DNA of 49,858 bases from Tenacibaculum sp. SG-28 (GCF_002954385.1 NZ_MQVY01000007.1:19887-69744), one strand, 5' to 3'; positions 9,533 to 19,722 are shown, numbered from the stretch's first letter. Translations and numbers: made by a program. Notes: a model not told the origin generated them from the letters alone.

Positions 9533-9979
9533 ATGCTTACTTGGAAAAATATTATGGATTACACCCAAAACGGTACTCCAAATCCCAGCAATAGAATTGA
9601 AAAATCCAACGAGGAATGGAAATCGATACTGACCCCTCAACAATATACTATAACAAGGTTAAAGGGAACAGAAAGACCTTTTAGCGGCGAGCATTGTTCT
9701 TCTTTCTCAGATGGAAAATATAATTGTACCTGTTGCAACACACCACTTTTTGATACTGCGATAAAATTCGAATCGAATTCAGGTTGGCCTAGTTTTACGC
9801 AACCGATTCAAGAAAATGCTGTAAAATATCACAAAGACACTTCACACGGAATGATTCGTGTAGAAATCTTGTGCAATACCTGTGATGCACACTTAGGACA
9901 TGTGTTTCCAGACGGTCCTCCACCAAGTGGCTTGCGCTATTGTGTAAATTCTATTTCTTTACAATTAGAAGAAATTTAA
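9533..9979 (+). CDS. msrB: peptide-methionine (R)-S-oxide reductase MsrB
   Basis: MsrB reduces methionine-R-sulfoxide in proteins. The 148-residue protein has two CxxC zinc motifs (CTCC and CNTC), SGWPSF and the catalytic cysteine in LRYCVNS (residue 137). The ATG at 9554 (MDYTQNG) is an alternative start seven codons in; family length does not decide between them. No signal peptide is seen, so it is cytoplasmic. It is followed by selO 43 bases later, and the two probably form an oxidative-stress unit. Confidence 0.94.
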   Translation: MLTWKNIMDYTQNGTPNPSNRIEKSNEEWKSILTPQQYTITRLKGTERPFSGEHCSSFSDGKYNCTCCNTPLFDTAIKFESNSGWPSFTQPIQENAVKYHKDTSHGMIRVEILCNTCDAHLGHVFPDGPPPSGLRYCVNSISLQLEEI

Positions 9980-10022
9980 AAACCCTGATTAAAATAAACA
10001 TGCAACAGACATTTAATTACCC

Positions 10023-11588
10023 ATGCAGCTCAATATAAACGAATCTTATTCTAAAGAATTACCAGCGGATAAAATGATAGAAAATTCACGCCGCCAGGTT
10101 TACGATGCATGCTTTTCGTATGTTACTCCCAAAAAAACGAGTAATCCGGAAGTACTGCATGTTTCGGAAGAAATGTTATTGGAGTTAGGGATTGATAGAA
10201 AGGAGGCAAAAACAAGTTATTTTAAAGAGATTGTCACGGGAAATAGATTACTAAAAGGAACACATCCTTATGCCATGTGCTATGGTGGGCATCAGTTTGG
10301 AAATTGGGCAGGACAACTCGGGGATGGAAGAGCTATAAATCTTACGGAAGTAGTGCATCAAAACAAGCGCTGGGCAATACAATTAAAGGGTGCTGGAGAA
10401 ACGCCTTACTCCAGGTCGGCCGATGGTCTAGCAGTACTTCGATCTTCTATTAGAGAATACTTGTGCAGCGAAGCTATGGAGCACCTCAACGTTCCTACTA
10501 CAAGAGCATTATCGATAAGTTTAACCGGTGATAAAGTTATGAGAGACATCATGTATAATGGAAATCCTGCTTATGAAAAAGGGGCTATCGTTTGCAGAGT
10601 GGCACCATCCTTTATTCGATTTGGAAATTTTGAACTATTGGCAGCACGAAACAATCTAGTTGCATTGCGACAGTTATCCGACCACACTATAAAACACTTT
10701 TTCCCAGAAATTACTGCTTCGGGTAAAAGTAAGTACTTGGATTTTATATCCAAAGTTAGAGACAAAACCATTGAGATGCTTGTTCATTGGCAACGGGTTG
10801 GATTTGTGCATGGCGTAATGAATACAGACAACATGTCTATTCTCGGATTAACTATAGATTACGGACCATATGGTTGGCTTGAGGGATACGACAAAGCATG
10901 GACTCCAAATACTACCGATGCGCAGCATAAACGATATCGTTTCGGCAACCAACCATTTATTGGATTGTGGAACCTTTACAAATTGGCAAATGCACTATAC
11001 CCACTGATTCATGAAGTAAAACCAATACAGGAAATCTTAGATACATATGACAGTATTTTTGAAAAAAAATCCTTGGAAATGATGCGAAGTAAGCTTGGAT
11101 TACTAGTTCCAAAGAAAAATGACATCGAACTTATTGGAAGACTAGAAGAGACCCTGGAACTTACAGAGACTGATATGACTATTTTTTTTAGAAAATTAGG
11201 AACGATTACTAAAAAAGATACCATACCTGTAGCTTTTGATAAAATCAAACCTGCATTTTACAGCCTATCGGAATTGCAAAACGAAATAAAAGTATACTGG
11301 AACGATTGGCTATCTTCGTACCTCGACAGAATTCAAGAGGAAAGCAAATCAGATGTTTTTCGTAAAAAAGCAATGCATGCTGTAAACCCGAAATACGTGC
11401 TGCGAAATTACATGGCCCAATTGGCGATTGATAAAGCAAATAAAGGTAACTATACACTTTTAGAAGAATTAGCTATCCTTCTTAAAAACCCGTACGAAGA
11501 ACAACCAGAAAAAGAATATTGGTTTGTAAAACGCCCCGAATGGGCAAGGCATAAGATCGGCTGTTCTATGTTGTCGTGTAGTTCTTAA
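10023..11588 (+). CDS. selO: protein adenylyltransferase SelO (YdiU family pseudokinase-fold AMPylase)
   Basis: SelO has an inverted kinase-like active site and transfers AMP from ATP to proteins in redox control. The 521-residue protein shows the family signatures CYGGHQFGNWAGQLGDGRA, QLKGAGETPYSR, and the catalytic segment VHGVMNTDNMSILGLTIDYG. The C-terminus is GCSMLSCSS, a conserved cysteine pair; here cysteine occupies the place where some family members use selenocysteine. It lies just after msrB, fitting a shared oxidative-stress theme. Confidence 0.95.
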   Translation: MQLNINESYSKELPADKMIENSRRQVYDACFSYVTPKKTSNPEVLHVSEEMLLELGIDRKEAKTSYFKEIVTGNRLLKGTHPYAMCYGGHQFGNWAGQLGDGRAINLTEVVHQNKRWAIQLKGAGETPYSRSADGLAVLRSSIREYLCSEAMEHLNVPTTRALSISLTGDKVMRDIMYNGNPAYEKGAIVCRVAPSFIRFGNFELLAARNNLVALRQLSDHTIKHFFPEITASGKSKYLDFISKVRDKTIEMLVHWQRVGFVHGVMNTDNMSILGLTIDYGPYGWLEGYDKAWTPNTTDAQHKRYRFGNQPFIGLWNLYKLANALYPLIHEVKPIQEILDTYDSIFEKKSLEMMRSKLGLLVPKKNDIELIGRLEETLELTETDMTIFFRKLGTITKKDTIPVAFDKIKPAFYSLSELQNEIKVYWNDWLSSYLDRIQEESKSDVFRKKAMHAVNPKYVLRNYMAQLAIDKANKGNYTLLEELAILLKNPYEEQPEKEYWFVKRPEWARHKIGCSMLSCSS

Positions 11589-11851
11589 ATTTTCAAACAC
11601 TGCACTACCAATAATAATTCGTTATGCTACACGGAAAATTTACTATATATTTTCCAATCGGTAAATAAGCTGCCCAAATATGAAAACTTGAAACAAAAGG
11701 ATAAACTTCTACTTTATCGCAAGAAATGGTGTATTCAACGCTAAAAAAAACACATTAATGGTTAAATTAACAAAACTAGAAACTTAAAAAATTATCTTTT
11801 AAGATATTTTATTATTTTTAAATAATTTATTACAATGAAAAAATACTATTT

Positions 11852-13858
11852 ATGAGAACCCAAGTAATCCAAGTTGTATACGCAATTGTATGTTTCTCTC
11901 TTCTGTTGAATTGCACATCCAATGAAAAAACTGAAGACAGTAAAGAAACACAGCAAACAAAAACTAATTTAGAAGCTACCAAATATACCATTGCAAAGCA
12001 AAAAGAAATACAAAACTATCTTAACTTTAATGATTCAACAGATTTTAAAAATGCCCAAAAAGGTTTTTTAGCAACTATTGCTGATGGCGTAATTCTCAAA
12101 GAAGACAAAACAGTATCTTACAGCATGGAGCAATTTAAATTTCTTAACAAAGATGCTCCAAATACTGCAAATCCTAGTCTTTGGAGACAAAGCCAATTGA
12201 TTGCCATCAATGGATTATTTGAAGTAACAGAGGGCATCTACCAGATTCGAGGTTTTGACCTTGCAAATATGACCTTAATTAAAGGAAAAACAGGATGGAT
12301 TATCATTGACCCCCTAACCGTCCCAGAGACAGTTAAAGCAGCTATGGAGCTAGTGGATAAAACCTTAGGGAAATTACCTGTTAAAGCGGTTATTTTTACG
12401 CATTCTCACGTTGATCATTTTGGTGGTGTCAAAGGGTTACTATCTTCCGAGGACGTAACCTCGGGAAAAATAGAAGTTCTTGCACCGGAAGGTTTTTTCG
12501 AACATTCCATTAGTGAAAACGTTATGGCAGGAAATGCAATGACAAGACGAGCAACTTATATGTACGGTAATTTATTACCAAAAACAGACACCGGAAGTCT
12601 AGGAAGTGGTTTGGGAACAACTTCGGCTAAAGGAAATACAGGAATTGTGAAACCTAGCCGTATCATAAGTGCCAGTTCTAAATTTTCTCAGATGGTAGAC
12701 GGTATTGAAATACAGTTTATATATACCCCAGAATCAGAAGCACCAGCAGAAATGATGTTTTATTTCCCATCCTACAAGGCTTTTTGCCAATCCGAAAATT
12801 TAAGCCACACCCTACACAATCTATACACCTTACGTGGAGCACAGGTTAGAAACGGGCAAAAATGGAGTAGGTATATTGATGAATGTATTGCAGCGTGGGG
12901 AGAAGAAATGATAGTTTCGTTTGGATCCCACCACTGGCCTACTTGGGGTAATGAGAACATCATTCCATATCTAGAGAAACAAAGAGACACCTATCGTTTC
13001 ATACACGACCAAACCTTACGTCTTGCCAATCAAGGATATACACCTATCGAATTAGCAAAAATGATAAAACTGCCCGAAAACTTAAATAAAGAATTTTACA
13101 ATCGCGGTTATTACGGATCCGTAAGCCATGATGTGAAAGCACAATACCAACTATACTTTGGTTGGTTTGATGGCAATCCGGCTAATTTAGATCCGCATAC
13201 CCCTGAAGATTCCGGGAAGCGATTTGTAGAAATGATGGGAGGTGAAGCGGTCGTACTAAAAAAATCAAAAGAATATTACGACAAGGGAGATTACCGATGG
13301 GTGGCACAATGTTTAAATAATCTTGTCTTTGCTAACCCGAACAATCAAGAAGCAAAAAATCTGTTAGCAGATGCATACCAGCAATTAGGTTACCAGGCAG
13401 AATCAGGTCCTTGGAGAAACTTTTATCTAACCGGTGCTAAAGAACTGAGAACCCCTGTTAAAAAAATAAATATGGGTTCTACGGCAACACCAGACATGAT
13501 AAAAGGTATGGATACACAACTATATTTTGAATATTTAGGCATGCGATTCAAAGGGTACGAAAATGCCGATCTAAAGTATAATTTTAACATTAACCTTACC
13601 GATACCAACGAGAAACTTGCCTTAATTGTAAGTAATGGTTCGGTAATGCCTAGGATGGGTAAGCACGTTGCTAAAAATATCACCGCTACAATTAACATGT
13701 CGCGTTCTGATTTGAATAAAGTAAGCCTTGGAGAAGCCAATTTTGCAGATTTACTAAAAAACAAACAGATTGCTATTGATGGGGATGCAAAGGCTTTTAC
13801 AAATTTACTTTCTAAGATTGATGCCTTTGAATTTTGGTTTAATATAGTTCAACCATAA
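11852..13858 (+). CDS. lipoprotein alkyl/aryl-sulfatase of the metallo-beta-lactamase fold (SdsA1/BDS1 type)
   Basis: The enzyme should hydrolyse alkyl sulfate esters to alcohol and sulfate. A lipoprotein signal ends at Cys21 (LLLNCTS), placing it in the envelope. The zinc motif THSHVDHFGG has His184, His186, Asp188 and His189, followed by PSYKAFCQSENLSHT and GSHHWPTWG, both characteristic of SdsA1-type alkylsulfatases. A helical dimerisation region follows, and the last 120 or so residues are an SCP2-like domain. At 668 residues the length fits the family. Two outer-membrane channel-like genes follow, the first only 13 bases downstream, which suggests coupled uptake and cleavage of a sulfated amphiphile; that is inference. 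Confidence 0.9.
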   Translation: MRTQVIQVVYAIVCFSLLLNCTSNEKTEDSKETQQTKTNLEATKYTIAKQKEIQNYLNFNDSTDFKNAQKGFLATIADGVILKEDKTVSYSMEQFKFLNKDAPNTANPSLWRQSQLIAINGLFEVTEGIYQIRGFDLANMTLIKGKTGWIIIDPLTVPETVKAAMELVDKTLGKLPVKAVIFTHSHVDHFGGVKGLLSSEDVTSGKIEVLAPEGFFEHSISENVMAGNAMTRRATYMYGNLLPKTDTGSLGSGLGTTSAKGNTGIVKPSRIISASSKFSQMVDGIEIQFIYTPESEAPAEMMFYFPSYKAFCQSENLSHTLHNLYTLRGAQVRNGQKWSRYIDECIAAWGEEMIVSFGSHHWPTWGNENIIPYLEKQRDTYRFIHDQTLRLANQGYTPIELAKMIKLPENLNKEFYNRGYYGSVSHDVKAQYQLYFGWFDGNPANLDPHTPEDSGKRFVEMMGGEAVVLKKSKEYYDKGDYRWVAQCLNNLVFANPNNQEAKNLLADAYQQLGYQAESGPWRNFYLTGAKELRTPVKKINMGSTATPDMIKGMDTQLYFEYLGMRFKGYENADLKYNFNINLTDTNEKLALIVSNGSVMPRMGKHVAKNITATINMSRSDLNKVSLGEANFADLLKNKQIAIDGDAKAFTNLLSKIDAFEFWFNIVQP

Positions 13859-13871
13859 CAAAAAGAAAAGA

Positions 13872-14777
13872 ATGAAAAAATTATACTTTTACCTAACGTG
13901 TATATTTTGCATTAGCTTTATGTCAAGCAATGCACAGGGAGATGGTCCAAGAGCCTATTGGCCGCAACCTAAAGGAACAAACATTATTACGCCATTATAT
14001 ACCTATGTTGGATCAAACCAAGTGTACGATAATGCATTGTTTGAAAAAGAGGCTGATTTTAATACCAATATTTTTGGGCTAATGTACACTAATTTATTTG
14101 CGATCAATGGGCAAACTGCTGCAATAGTTGCTATGTTAACCTATGGAGATACTAGTGGTGGAATTCCTAATTTTAATGGATGTACGAATGGCCTTGGCGA
14201 TTTATATGTGGTTGGGGTTTATAATATTTATGGTGCCCCCAGTGTAAATTTAGAAGGCTTTGCAAAGACTAAATACAACACCATAATTGATCTTACCTTA
14301 TCGTTTAGAGCACCTACGGGTAAGTACAATGCTAACGATTTACTAAATTTAGGTACCAACAGATGGGAATTCAAAATTGGAGCTCCATTCATGAAGTTTT
14401 TTAATTGGGGAACCCCCAAAGTCACTTCTATTGAGGTATTACCATCCTTTTCGATATTTACCAAAAATAAAGAATTAAGAAATGATGCAGGTTCTTTATC
14501 ACAAAAACCGCTATTTGGATTAGAGAGTCATGTCACACAACAATTGAATAAAATGATGTGGGTGTCTGTGGATAGTTTTTATCGCCTTGGAGGAGAAACC
14601 TCCGTAAACAATGTCGCTAACGACAATAAATTCAACACCTTTCAACTAGGAGGAACGTTTGGAATGTACTTTTCAAGAGAAATAGGACTGAAACTCACCT
14701 ATGGATCTGTATTAGGAGAAAATGCAGAAGGTATGACAGGAAATATGTTCAGAGCAATGTTGTCCTATACTTTTTAG
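13872..14777 (+). CDS. outer-membrane channel-like protein (Phenol_MetA_deg type), copy 1
   Basis: A 301-residue protein with a signal peptide (cleavage near SNAQ, residue 22) and a beta-barrel pattern ending in an aromatic (SYTF), as outer-membrane proteins do. The mature start QGDGPRAYWPQPKGTN, the FRAPTGKYN motif and RLGGET suggest the transporter-like family linked to phenol meta-cleavage clusters. It starts 13 bases after the alkylsulfatase and is surely co-transcribed. A close paralog follows at 15175. The solute is unknown; hydrophobic or amphiphilic substrates are a guess from the neighbour. Confidence 0.75.
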   Translation: MKKLYFYLTCIFCISFMSSNAQGDGPRAYWPQPKGTNIITPLYTYVGSNQVYDNALFEKEADFNTNIFGLMYTNLFAINGQTAAIVAMLTYGDTSGGIPNFNGCTNGLGDLYVVGVYNIYGAPSVNLEGFAKTKYNTIIDLTLSFRAPTGKYNANDLLNLGTNRWEFKIGAPFMKFFNWGTPKVTSIEVLPSFSIFTKNKELRNDAGSLSQKPLFGLESHVTQQLNKMMWVSVDSFYRLGGETSVNNVANDNKFNTFQLGGTFGMYFSREIGLKLTYGSVLGENAEGMTGNMFRAMLSYTF

Positions 14778-15174
14778 GTAAAAATAGTAAAACCCTGCGT
14801 TACGAAATTCGAATAGGATGAAGAGTTTTTGTGATTCTAAAGTAGAGGCTGCATTTCGAAATGAGAAAGTTTAACAATTAAGAAAAAGAAGGAAACCGGA
14901 ATTTATGCTTGTTAGATTACCTTATTTAAAGCTAGAAACTTATGTAAAGGCACATAAAAACAAATGAAAGATCCTTTTACAATCGATTAATAATAGATTT
15001 CAAATAGTATTTCCTAAATTTAGGGTAAGTTGTTTCATACAAACAAATTACGCAATAAAGAAACGATAACTGGAGAAAATTTATGCTTGTTTTTTTTTAG
15101 TGCATAAACAAGGCAAAATAAATTCCGTATATTAGAATCAGCATCGAAAAACCTTACAATAAATATCGTTAAAC
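14778..15174. other. 397-bp gap between the two channel paralogs
   Basis: No open frame or RNA gene is apparent. Two imperfect copies of a roughly 30-bp segment both end in AATTTATGCTTGTT, at about 14880-14911 and 15058-15091, each preceded by a purine-rich stretch. The second copy lies about 85 bases before the second paralog. This may be a trace of the duplication that made the paralogs or a shared regulatory element. Confidence 0.4.
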
Positions 15175-16112
15175 ATGAAAGTAATTATAAAATTCGTAGT
15201 AGTTATTTTACTTCTAACCTTTACCAATAGCTTCGCACAAGGAGACGGTCCATACAGTCACTTTCAAAAACCGAGACATTTATGGGGAATCAATGTGAAA
15301 TACCTACATCTGAATCAGAATATATCGGTAAACGGTGATCTTTTTACACCAAACCTTGACATTATTGCAAATTCTTATCCTATTACAGCGTTTTATACCT
15401 TTGCCATAAAAGGACAGCATGTTGAAATTTTAGCGATGATGAATCCTACCTCGATTTCTTCTACGCTAAAACTACCTAGATTGGAGGAGAGATATAACGA
15501 TAAAAGTGGTTTCTCAGATGGTTTTATAGGACTAAAAGTTGGCCTTATAAATGGTAAATCATTATCGCTAGAAGAATATGCACAAAAAAACCAGAATTCT
15601 TTTTAAGTGGTTATTTCAGGTATTGGTATTCCGGATCTTACAGCCGAAATGAACTGGTAAACATCGGAACCAATAGAGCAACTTTCGAATTGGGCACGCC
15701 TATGGTTATTCCACTAGTTAAAAAAGCCGATAAAACGAACTTAGAGATTTTTCCGAGCGTTCGATTTTTTACAAAAAATGATGAGAGTATTGCTTTTGAC
15801 GAAAAAACACAAGCGCCACTATTCATAGTAGAAAGTCATCTTATCCATAAGTTCAACAAAAAACTAAGAGCCACTTTTAATTCAAGGTATCAGTTGGGAG
15901 GAGAAACCACTACCAACAATACGAAAGATGGCAATTCCTTTAATTCATTTGGTGGTAGCTTGGGGATTGGTTACCAATTTCATCCACTTATAGATTTACA
16001 CGTCGATTACGGTGGACTATTACTTGAAGATAACGGTATTCGCTCAGAAATGTTTCGCGTAACTTTAAATCTGACCTACATTAATGTTAAAAAGAATGCT
16101 AAAAACCTCTAA
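15175..16112 (+). CDS. outer-membrane channel-like protein, copy 2, one frameshift as sequenced
   Basis: Paralog of the preceding channel gene: signal peptide, then mature start QGDGPYSHFQKPRHLWG, and later QLGGETTTNNT matching RLGGETSVNN in copy 1. The frame breaks at a seven-A run (15584-15590). With eight A it reads AQKKPEFFLSGYFRYWYSGS without a stop, giving 312 residues. The sequence differs widely from copy 1, so this is an old duplication rather than a recent one. Function as for copy 1: a probable outer-membrane beta-barrel of unknown solute specificity. Confidence 0.72.
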
Positions 16113-16185
16113 AACAAATGAACTTCTCTTGTAGACCAAGTTGAGAAGTACCTTACAGTGTTTAAAAAATTTAAAAATCGTACTG

Positions 16186-16731
16186 ATGAAAACCTATATT
16201 TCCATATTTTTTAACCTTTTGGTATTGGCAATTTACAGCCCTAGCTTCAGTCAGGAAAAAGTGAGCGTTACGAAAGAACAAGAGATTACGCTTTCGTTAC
16301 CTGCCAATTACACAAAAAGTTTAGGCCTTTATATTTTTCCTGCCCGAAACCAAGACAGTATACAACAAAAAGAAGACTGTAAAGCCTGCTATGTATGGGC
16401 ATACCAACAAACCGGCTATGATCCAGCCAACCCTACAAAGGTAACGTTGGAAGGCTCAGGTACCGAACCACAAGGAGCTGCTATAAAAGGGGCAGCAAGG
16501 GGAGCATTGGCAGGAACTGCCATTGGTGCAGTTACCGGAAATGCAGGAGACGGTGCTGCAGTTGGAGCTGTTACAGGTGCTATTAGTGGAAGAAGAGCAC
16601 GAAGAAACGCGAAGAAAAGGCAAGAAATGCGCAATAGCCAAACTATTTCTAAAGCAGAAGAGGAAATGAAAACAAACTTCAAAAACGCTTTTTCTGCATG
16701 CATTAAAGGGAAAGGATACAGTATTAATTAA
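16186..16731 (+). CDS. exported glycine-zipper protein
   Basis: I place the start at ATG 16186 (MKTYISIFFN), which gives a clean signal peptide ending at SFSQ; the longer TTG frame from 16141 adds no plausible signal. The 181-residue protein has an N-terminal beta-rich part with a CKAC motif, then a glycine zipper (about residues 95-130, GALAGTAIGAVTG) and a very basic segment GRRARRNAKKRQ. Glycine-zipper proteins pack in or on membranes and are often envelope-associated. It sits between the channel paralogs and an Omp85-type barrel, only 12 bases before the latter. No specific function is known. Confidence 0.7.
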   Translation: MKTYISIFFNLLVLAIYSPSFSQEKVSVTKEQEITLSLPANYTKSLGLYIFPARNQDSIQQKEDCKACYVWAYQQTGYDPANPTKVTLEGSGTEPQGAAIKGAARGALAGTAIGAVTGNAGDGAAVGAVTGAISGRRARRNAKKRQEMRNSQTISKAEEEMKTNFKNAFSACIKGKGYSIN

Positions 16732-16743
16732 CAAAGTAGAGGT

Positions 16744-17819
16744 ATGAAAATGGAAAAAAAATAAGGATAATACAATTTTTTGTAGTGGCATTATTATTAG
16801 TCACCTCGAACAATTCATGGGCGCAAGAAGAACAAAAAAAGAAGAAAAAAAAGGCCAAAAAAGTCAAGGTAATACCTTATATAAGTTACAATAGAACGTA
16901 CGATTTTATGTTTGGAGCAGTCCCGATGATAATGTATAAAACAAATAAAAAAGATACGATCTCTCCCCCTTCTATTTCGGGTTTTATGGGGATTTACACC
17001 ACGAACAACACATGGTTTGGACTCGCTTTTTCAAAATTATATTTTAAGGAGGATAGTTGGCGAATGACCATTGGAGGAGGTATTGGTAATGTTAATTCGC
17101 AATTTCTTCAGAGTGGTGCAACCTCTCAATTTATAGACTATCAAACGGGAGCAAACTTCTTTAAATTAGAGGTACAACGTAAAATTGGAGATGGATTGTA
17201 CGTCGGCGCAAACTACTTATTCACCAAATTTGATAATGAATATAAATTTGAAAATCCGATTCAAGAGGAAGTAACATTAAATGGATTAGGAATTAGTTTT
17301 TTAAGAGACAAAAGAAATGATGTATACTATCCGAATAAAGGCTCCAAACTACATCTAGGGCTTACCTCCTATCCTAGTTTTATGGGCAATGAAGACGAAT
17401 CTAATCAAATTGAATTACAGTACAATTATTATTTTACTCCGAAGCGAGCAAAAGATGTCATTGCACTTAGAGCTTATGGAGCATTTGGCTTAGGAGATGT
17501 TCCTTTCAATAACTTAATAGTAGTTGGAGGAACCGATCTTAGAGGATACTCACAAGGAGAATATAGAGGTAAGCAGCTGGTTGCAGTTCAAGGAGAATAT
17601 CGTTATAATTTTAAAAATAAAATGGGAGTAGTTGGCTTTGCAGGATTAGGTTCTATTTTCGAATCTAATATCGAAGATAATAATGGAAAACTTTTACCAA
17701 GTATTGGGGCAGGATTTCGATATGCGGCATTCCCAGAAAACAAAATGAATGTAGGTATCGATATTGCCGCCGGAAAAGATGATTGGGGTGTATACTTTAG
17801 AATTGGAGAATCTTTCTAG
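16744..17819 (+). CDS. Omp85/BamA-type surface-antigen barrel protein, frameshift in the signal peptide
   Basis: The long open frame begins only at GTG 16785, inside a signal peptide. Upstream, ATG 16744 leads to a stop after an eight-A run (16754-16761). With nine A the start reads MKMEKKIRIIQFFVVALLLV and runs into SWAQ, a perfect signal peptide. Repaired length is 358 residues. The body is the C-terminal barrel of the D15/BamA superfamily, with VVGGTDLRGYSQGEYRGKQ as the lid/strand motif and FRIGESF at the end. POTRA domains are absent, so it is a short barrel-only member rather than BamA itself. It closes the alkylsulfatase cluster. Confidence 0.8.
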
Positions 17820-18734
17820 TACTCTAGAAGAGCGATATAGTTATAGAGTTTAGAAATACTATGTACTATTCACTGTCTTTGCAATAAAAATATGCTCCCA
17901 ATGGGAGCATAAGTAGAAGGGTTTCTATGTTGTTAGTTTGGCCAACGAACATATTGTAAATTTAAAACATTAAATACAACTATGAAATAAGGGATACTAC
18001 TGAAAGACACACTAGGGAAAACCATTAGAAAACCGATTAAAAACCCTTACTATTAAACTTCTTTCCTATTTACGAAAGCGCTTAATTCGGAAACTTAAAT
18101 ACAATCTTTACAAGTAAAGACCTCATAAAACAAGAAAAGAAGTACTTTCCCAAAAAAACACTTCTTTTCCTCAAATAATTATAACAAAGCTATTAATGGA
18201 AATAGCATTATAAAATTAAATATTTTAATGGGTGTTGGAGGTTATATTTAGACCAATTGCAGCTTAAAGTCGATAAGTTACAACTTGATATTACAGTGCG
18301 TAAGGACTAAGTAAATCCATAGTGCTAAATCGATGTTTTTAATCGTATGGTGTAAATAATAACCTCATCCCTAATTGTTTAAAAAGACATAATAATTATG
18401 TAAGAATATAAATAAAAAATACCTCTAAGACGAAAAAGACGTTATTAATATATACGAGCACGTTCTTAGGATTTCAAAACCACTTTCGTTCGTTCGCTAT
18501 TGGTACAGGTCATAAAACTAAGTATAATTACCACTGAAACTTTAGACCTAGCAGCGCATACCTACAAAGAACTACAAGTACAAATAGAATGATTGTACTT
18601 CTAACAATGCCATGATAACATAATATCATAGCAAGTAGGATATATGAACAATATTCTTTAAATTTACCATTGTAAGAACCTGTAAAACAATTACATAATT
18701 ACAAATCTATTGTATTTACGCAAACCTAGGAATC
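17820..18734. other. 915-bp gap without a convincing gene
   Basis: All frames are broken. It holds the palindrome at 17891-17911, a long-loop hairpin near 18136-18168 (AAAAGAAGT against ACTTCTTTT), and a short protein-like frame at 18500-18592 that could be a decayed gene. I found no terminal inverted repeats or transposase motif. The promoter of the membrane-protein gene at 18735 should lie at the right end. Confidence 0.5.
17891..17911. terminator. strong palindromic hairpin after the Omp85-type gene
   Basis: TATGCTCCCA and TGGGAGCATA flank a single A, giving a perfect 10-bp inverted repeat about 70 bases after the stop codon. An A run precedes it and no T run follows on the plus strand, so it is not a textbook terminator for the upstream gene. 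It may act as an mRNA 3' stabiliser or terminate leftward transcription. Confidence 0.5.
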
Positions 18735-19598
18735 TTGAGATTTGAAAAATTATACACATATTTTCTTTCTGAAAAATCTAGAGAAAAAATAGAAAAAGTA
18801 ATTCTACAAATAGCGCTAGTCAGTTTCTTACTGCATCTTATTTTAATATTTATTTGTAGATTTAATTGGATAACTTTTGACAATGAGGATTTACTAAAAA
18901 ATCCGATTTCAGCGATCTACACTCCTTTTTCCTTTATTTTAATTTATGAAGTATACCTTTTAATTTACTACTTACCAAAATCTTTCACCACCTACATTAC
19001 CAAACAATATGAAATTATATCGCTGATATTAATTAGAAAATTATTTAAAGATTTGGCAAACCTAAAATTATCAACTGGATGGTTTGAAATTAAAGGGGAT
19101 ATTGAGTTTACTTACGATATAATAGCTTCTATACTTTTATTTTATCTAATTTATCTATTTCAAAAACAAGGAAAACGGGTATACCAAACTAATAAAAGTA
19201 TTACAAAACCCATAGAAAAATTTATCTACAGAAAAAAGATGATTGCAGTTATTTTAGTACCTGTATTCTTTTGTATAGCGCTACTAGCTTTTTTTGAATG
19301 GACTTCCTGGGTTTCGTTAAACCTAAATAGCCTGCCTAGTGTTAATAATATATTTTTTGATACGTTTTTCACGGTGCTTATATTAGTAGATGTGGTGTTG
19401 TTGTTATTTTCCTTTTTTTACACCGACAAGTTTCACAAAATCATACGAAATTCCGGATTTATAGTATCTACCATTTTGATCAGAATGTCTTTTGTGGCAA
19501 GCGGACTAATAAGTACCATTCTAATCGTTTTCGCAGTACTTTTTGGCCTTTTAATCATCACTATTCACAACCTATATGAAAAAGAAGAATACCGGTAA
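18735..19598 (+). CDS. polytopic membrane protein of unknown function
   Basis: A 287-residue protein with six or seven hydrophobic segments (roughly residues 22-44, 62-82, 126-142, 169-190, 206-228 and 241-278) and basic loops. The frame opens with TTG at 18735 (LRFEKLYTYF); no ATG gives a better start, and a weak -7-like TATTTACG lies about 14 bases before. No motif identifies a transporter or enzyme family. It stands alone, preceded by a 915-bp gene-free stretch and 124 bases before an XdhC-type gene. Confidence 0.7.
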   Translation: MRFEKLYTYFLSEKSREKIEKVILQIALVSFLLHLILIFICRFNWITFDNEDLLKNPISAIYTPFSFILIYEVYLLIYYLPKSFTTYITKQYEIISLILIRKLFKDLANLKLSTGWFEIKGDIEFTYDIIASILLFYLIYLFQKQGKRVYQTNKSITKPIEKFIYRKKMIAVILVPVFFCIALLAFFEWTSWVSLNLNSLPSVNNIFFDTFFTVLILVDVVLLLFSFFYTDKFHKIIRNSGFIVSTILIRMSFVASGLISTILIVFAVLFGLLIITIHNLYEKEEYR

Positions 19599-19722
19599 TA
19601 TACAAAATGAAGCCACCTACTCTCTTTCTCAATGCTACAAAATCATAAATAAAACTTAAACCTATTTAAAATACCAAATGAAATCCTAAAAAATCTGTAA
19701 TTTTATAGAAAGTTATTTCTGT

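Noticed and set aside
16416..16791. Minus-strand frames over the glycine-zipper gene
   Set aside because: The Ala/Pro- and Ser/Cys-rich compositions are shadows of the repeated glycine and alanine codons on the plus strand.
17820..18734. Insertion sequence remnant
   Set aside because: No terminal inverted repeats, target-site duplication or transposase motif could be found by eye.
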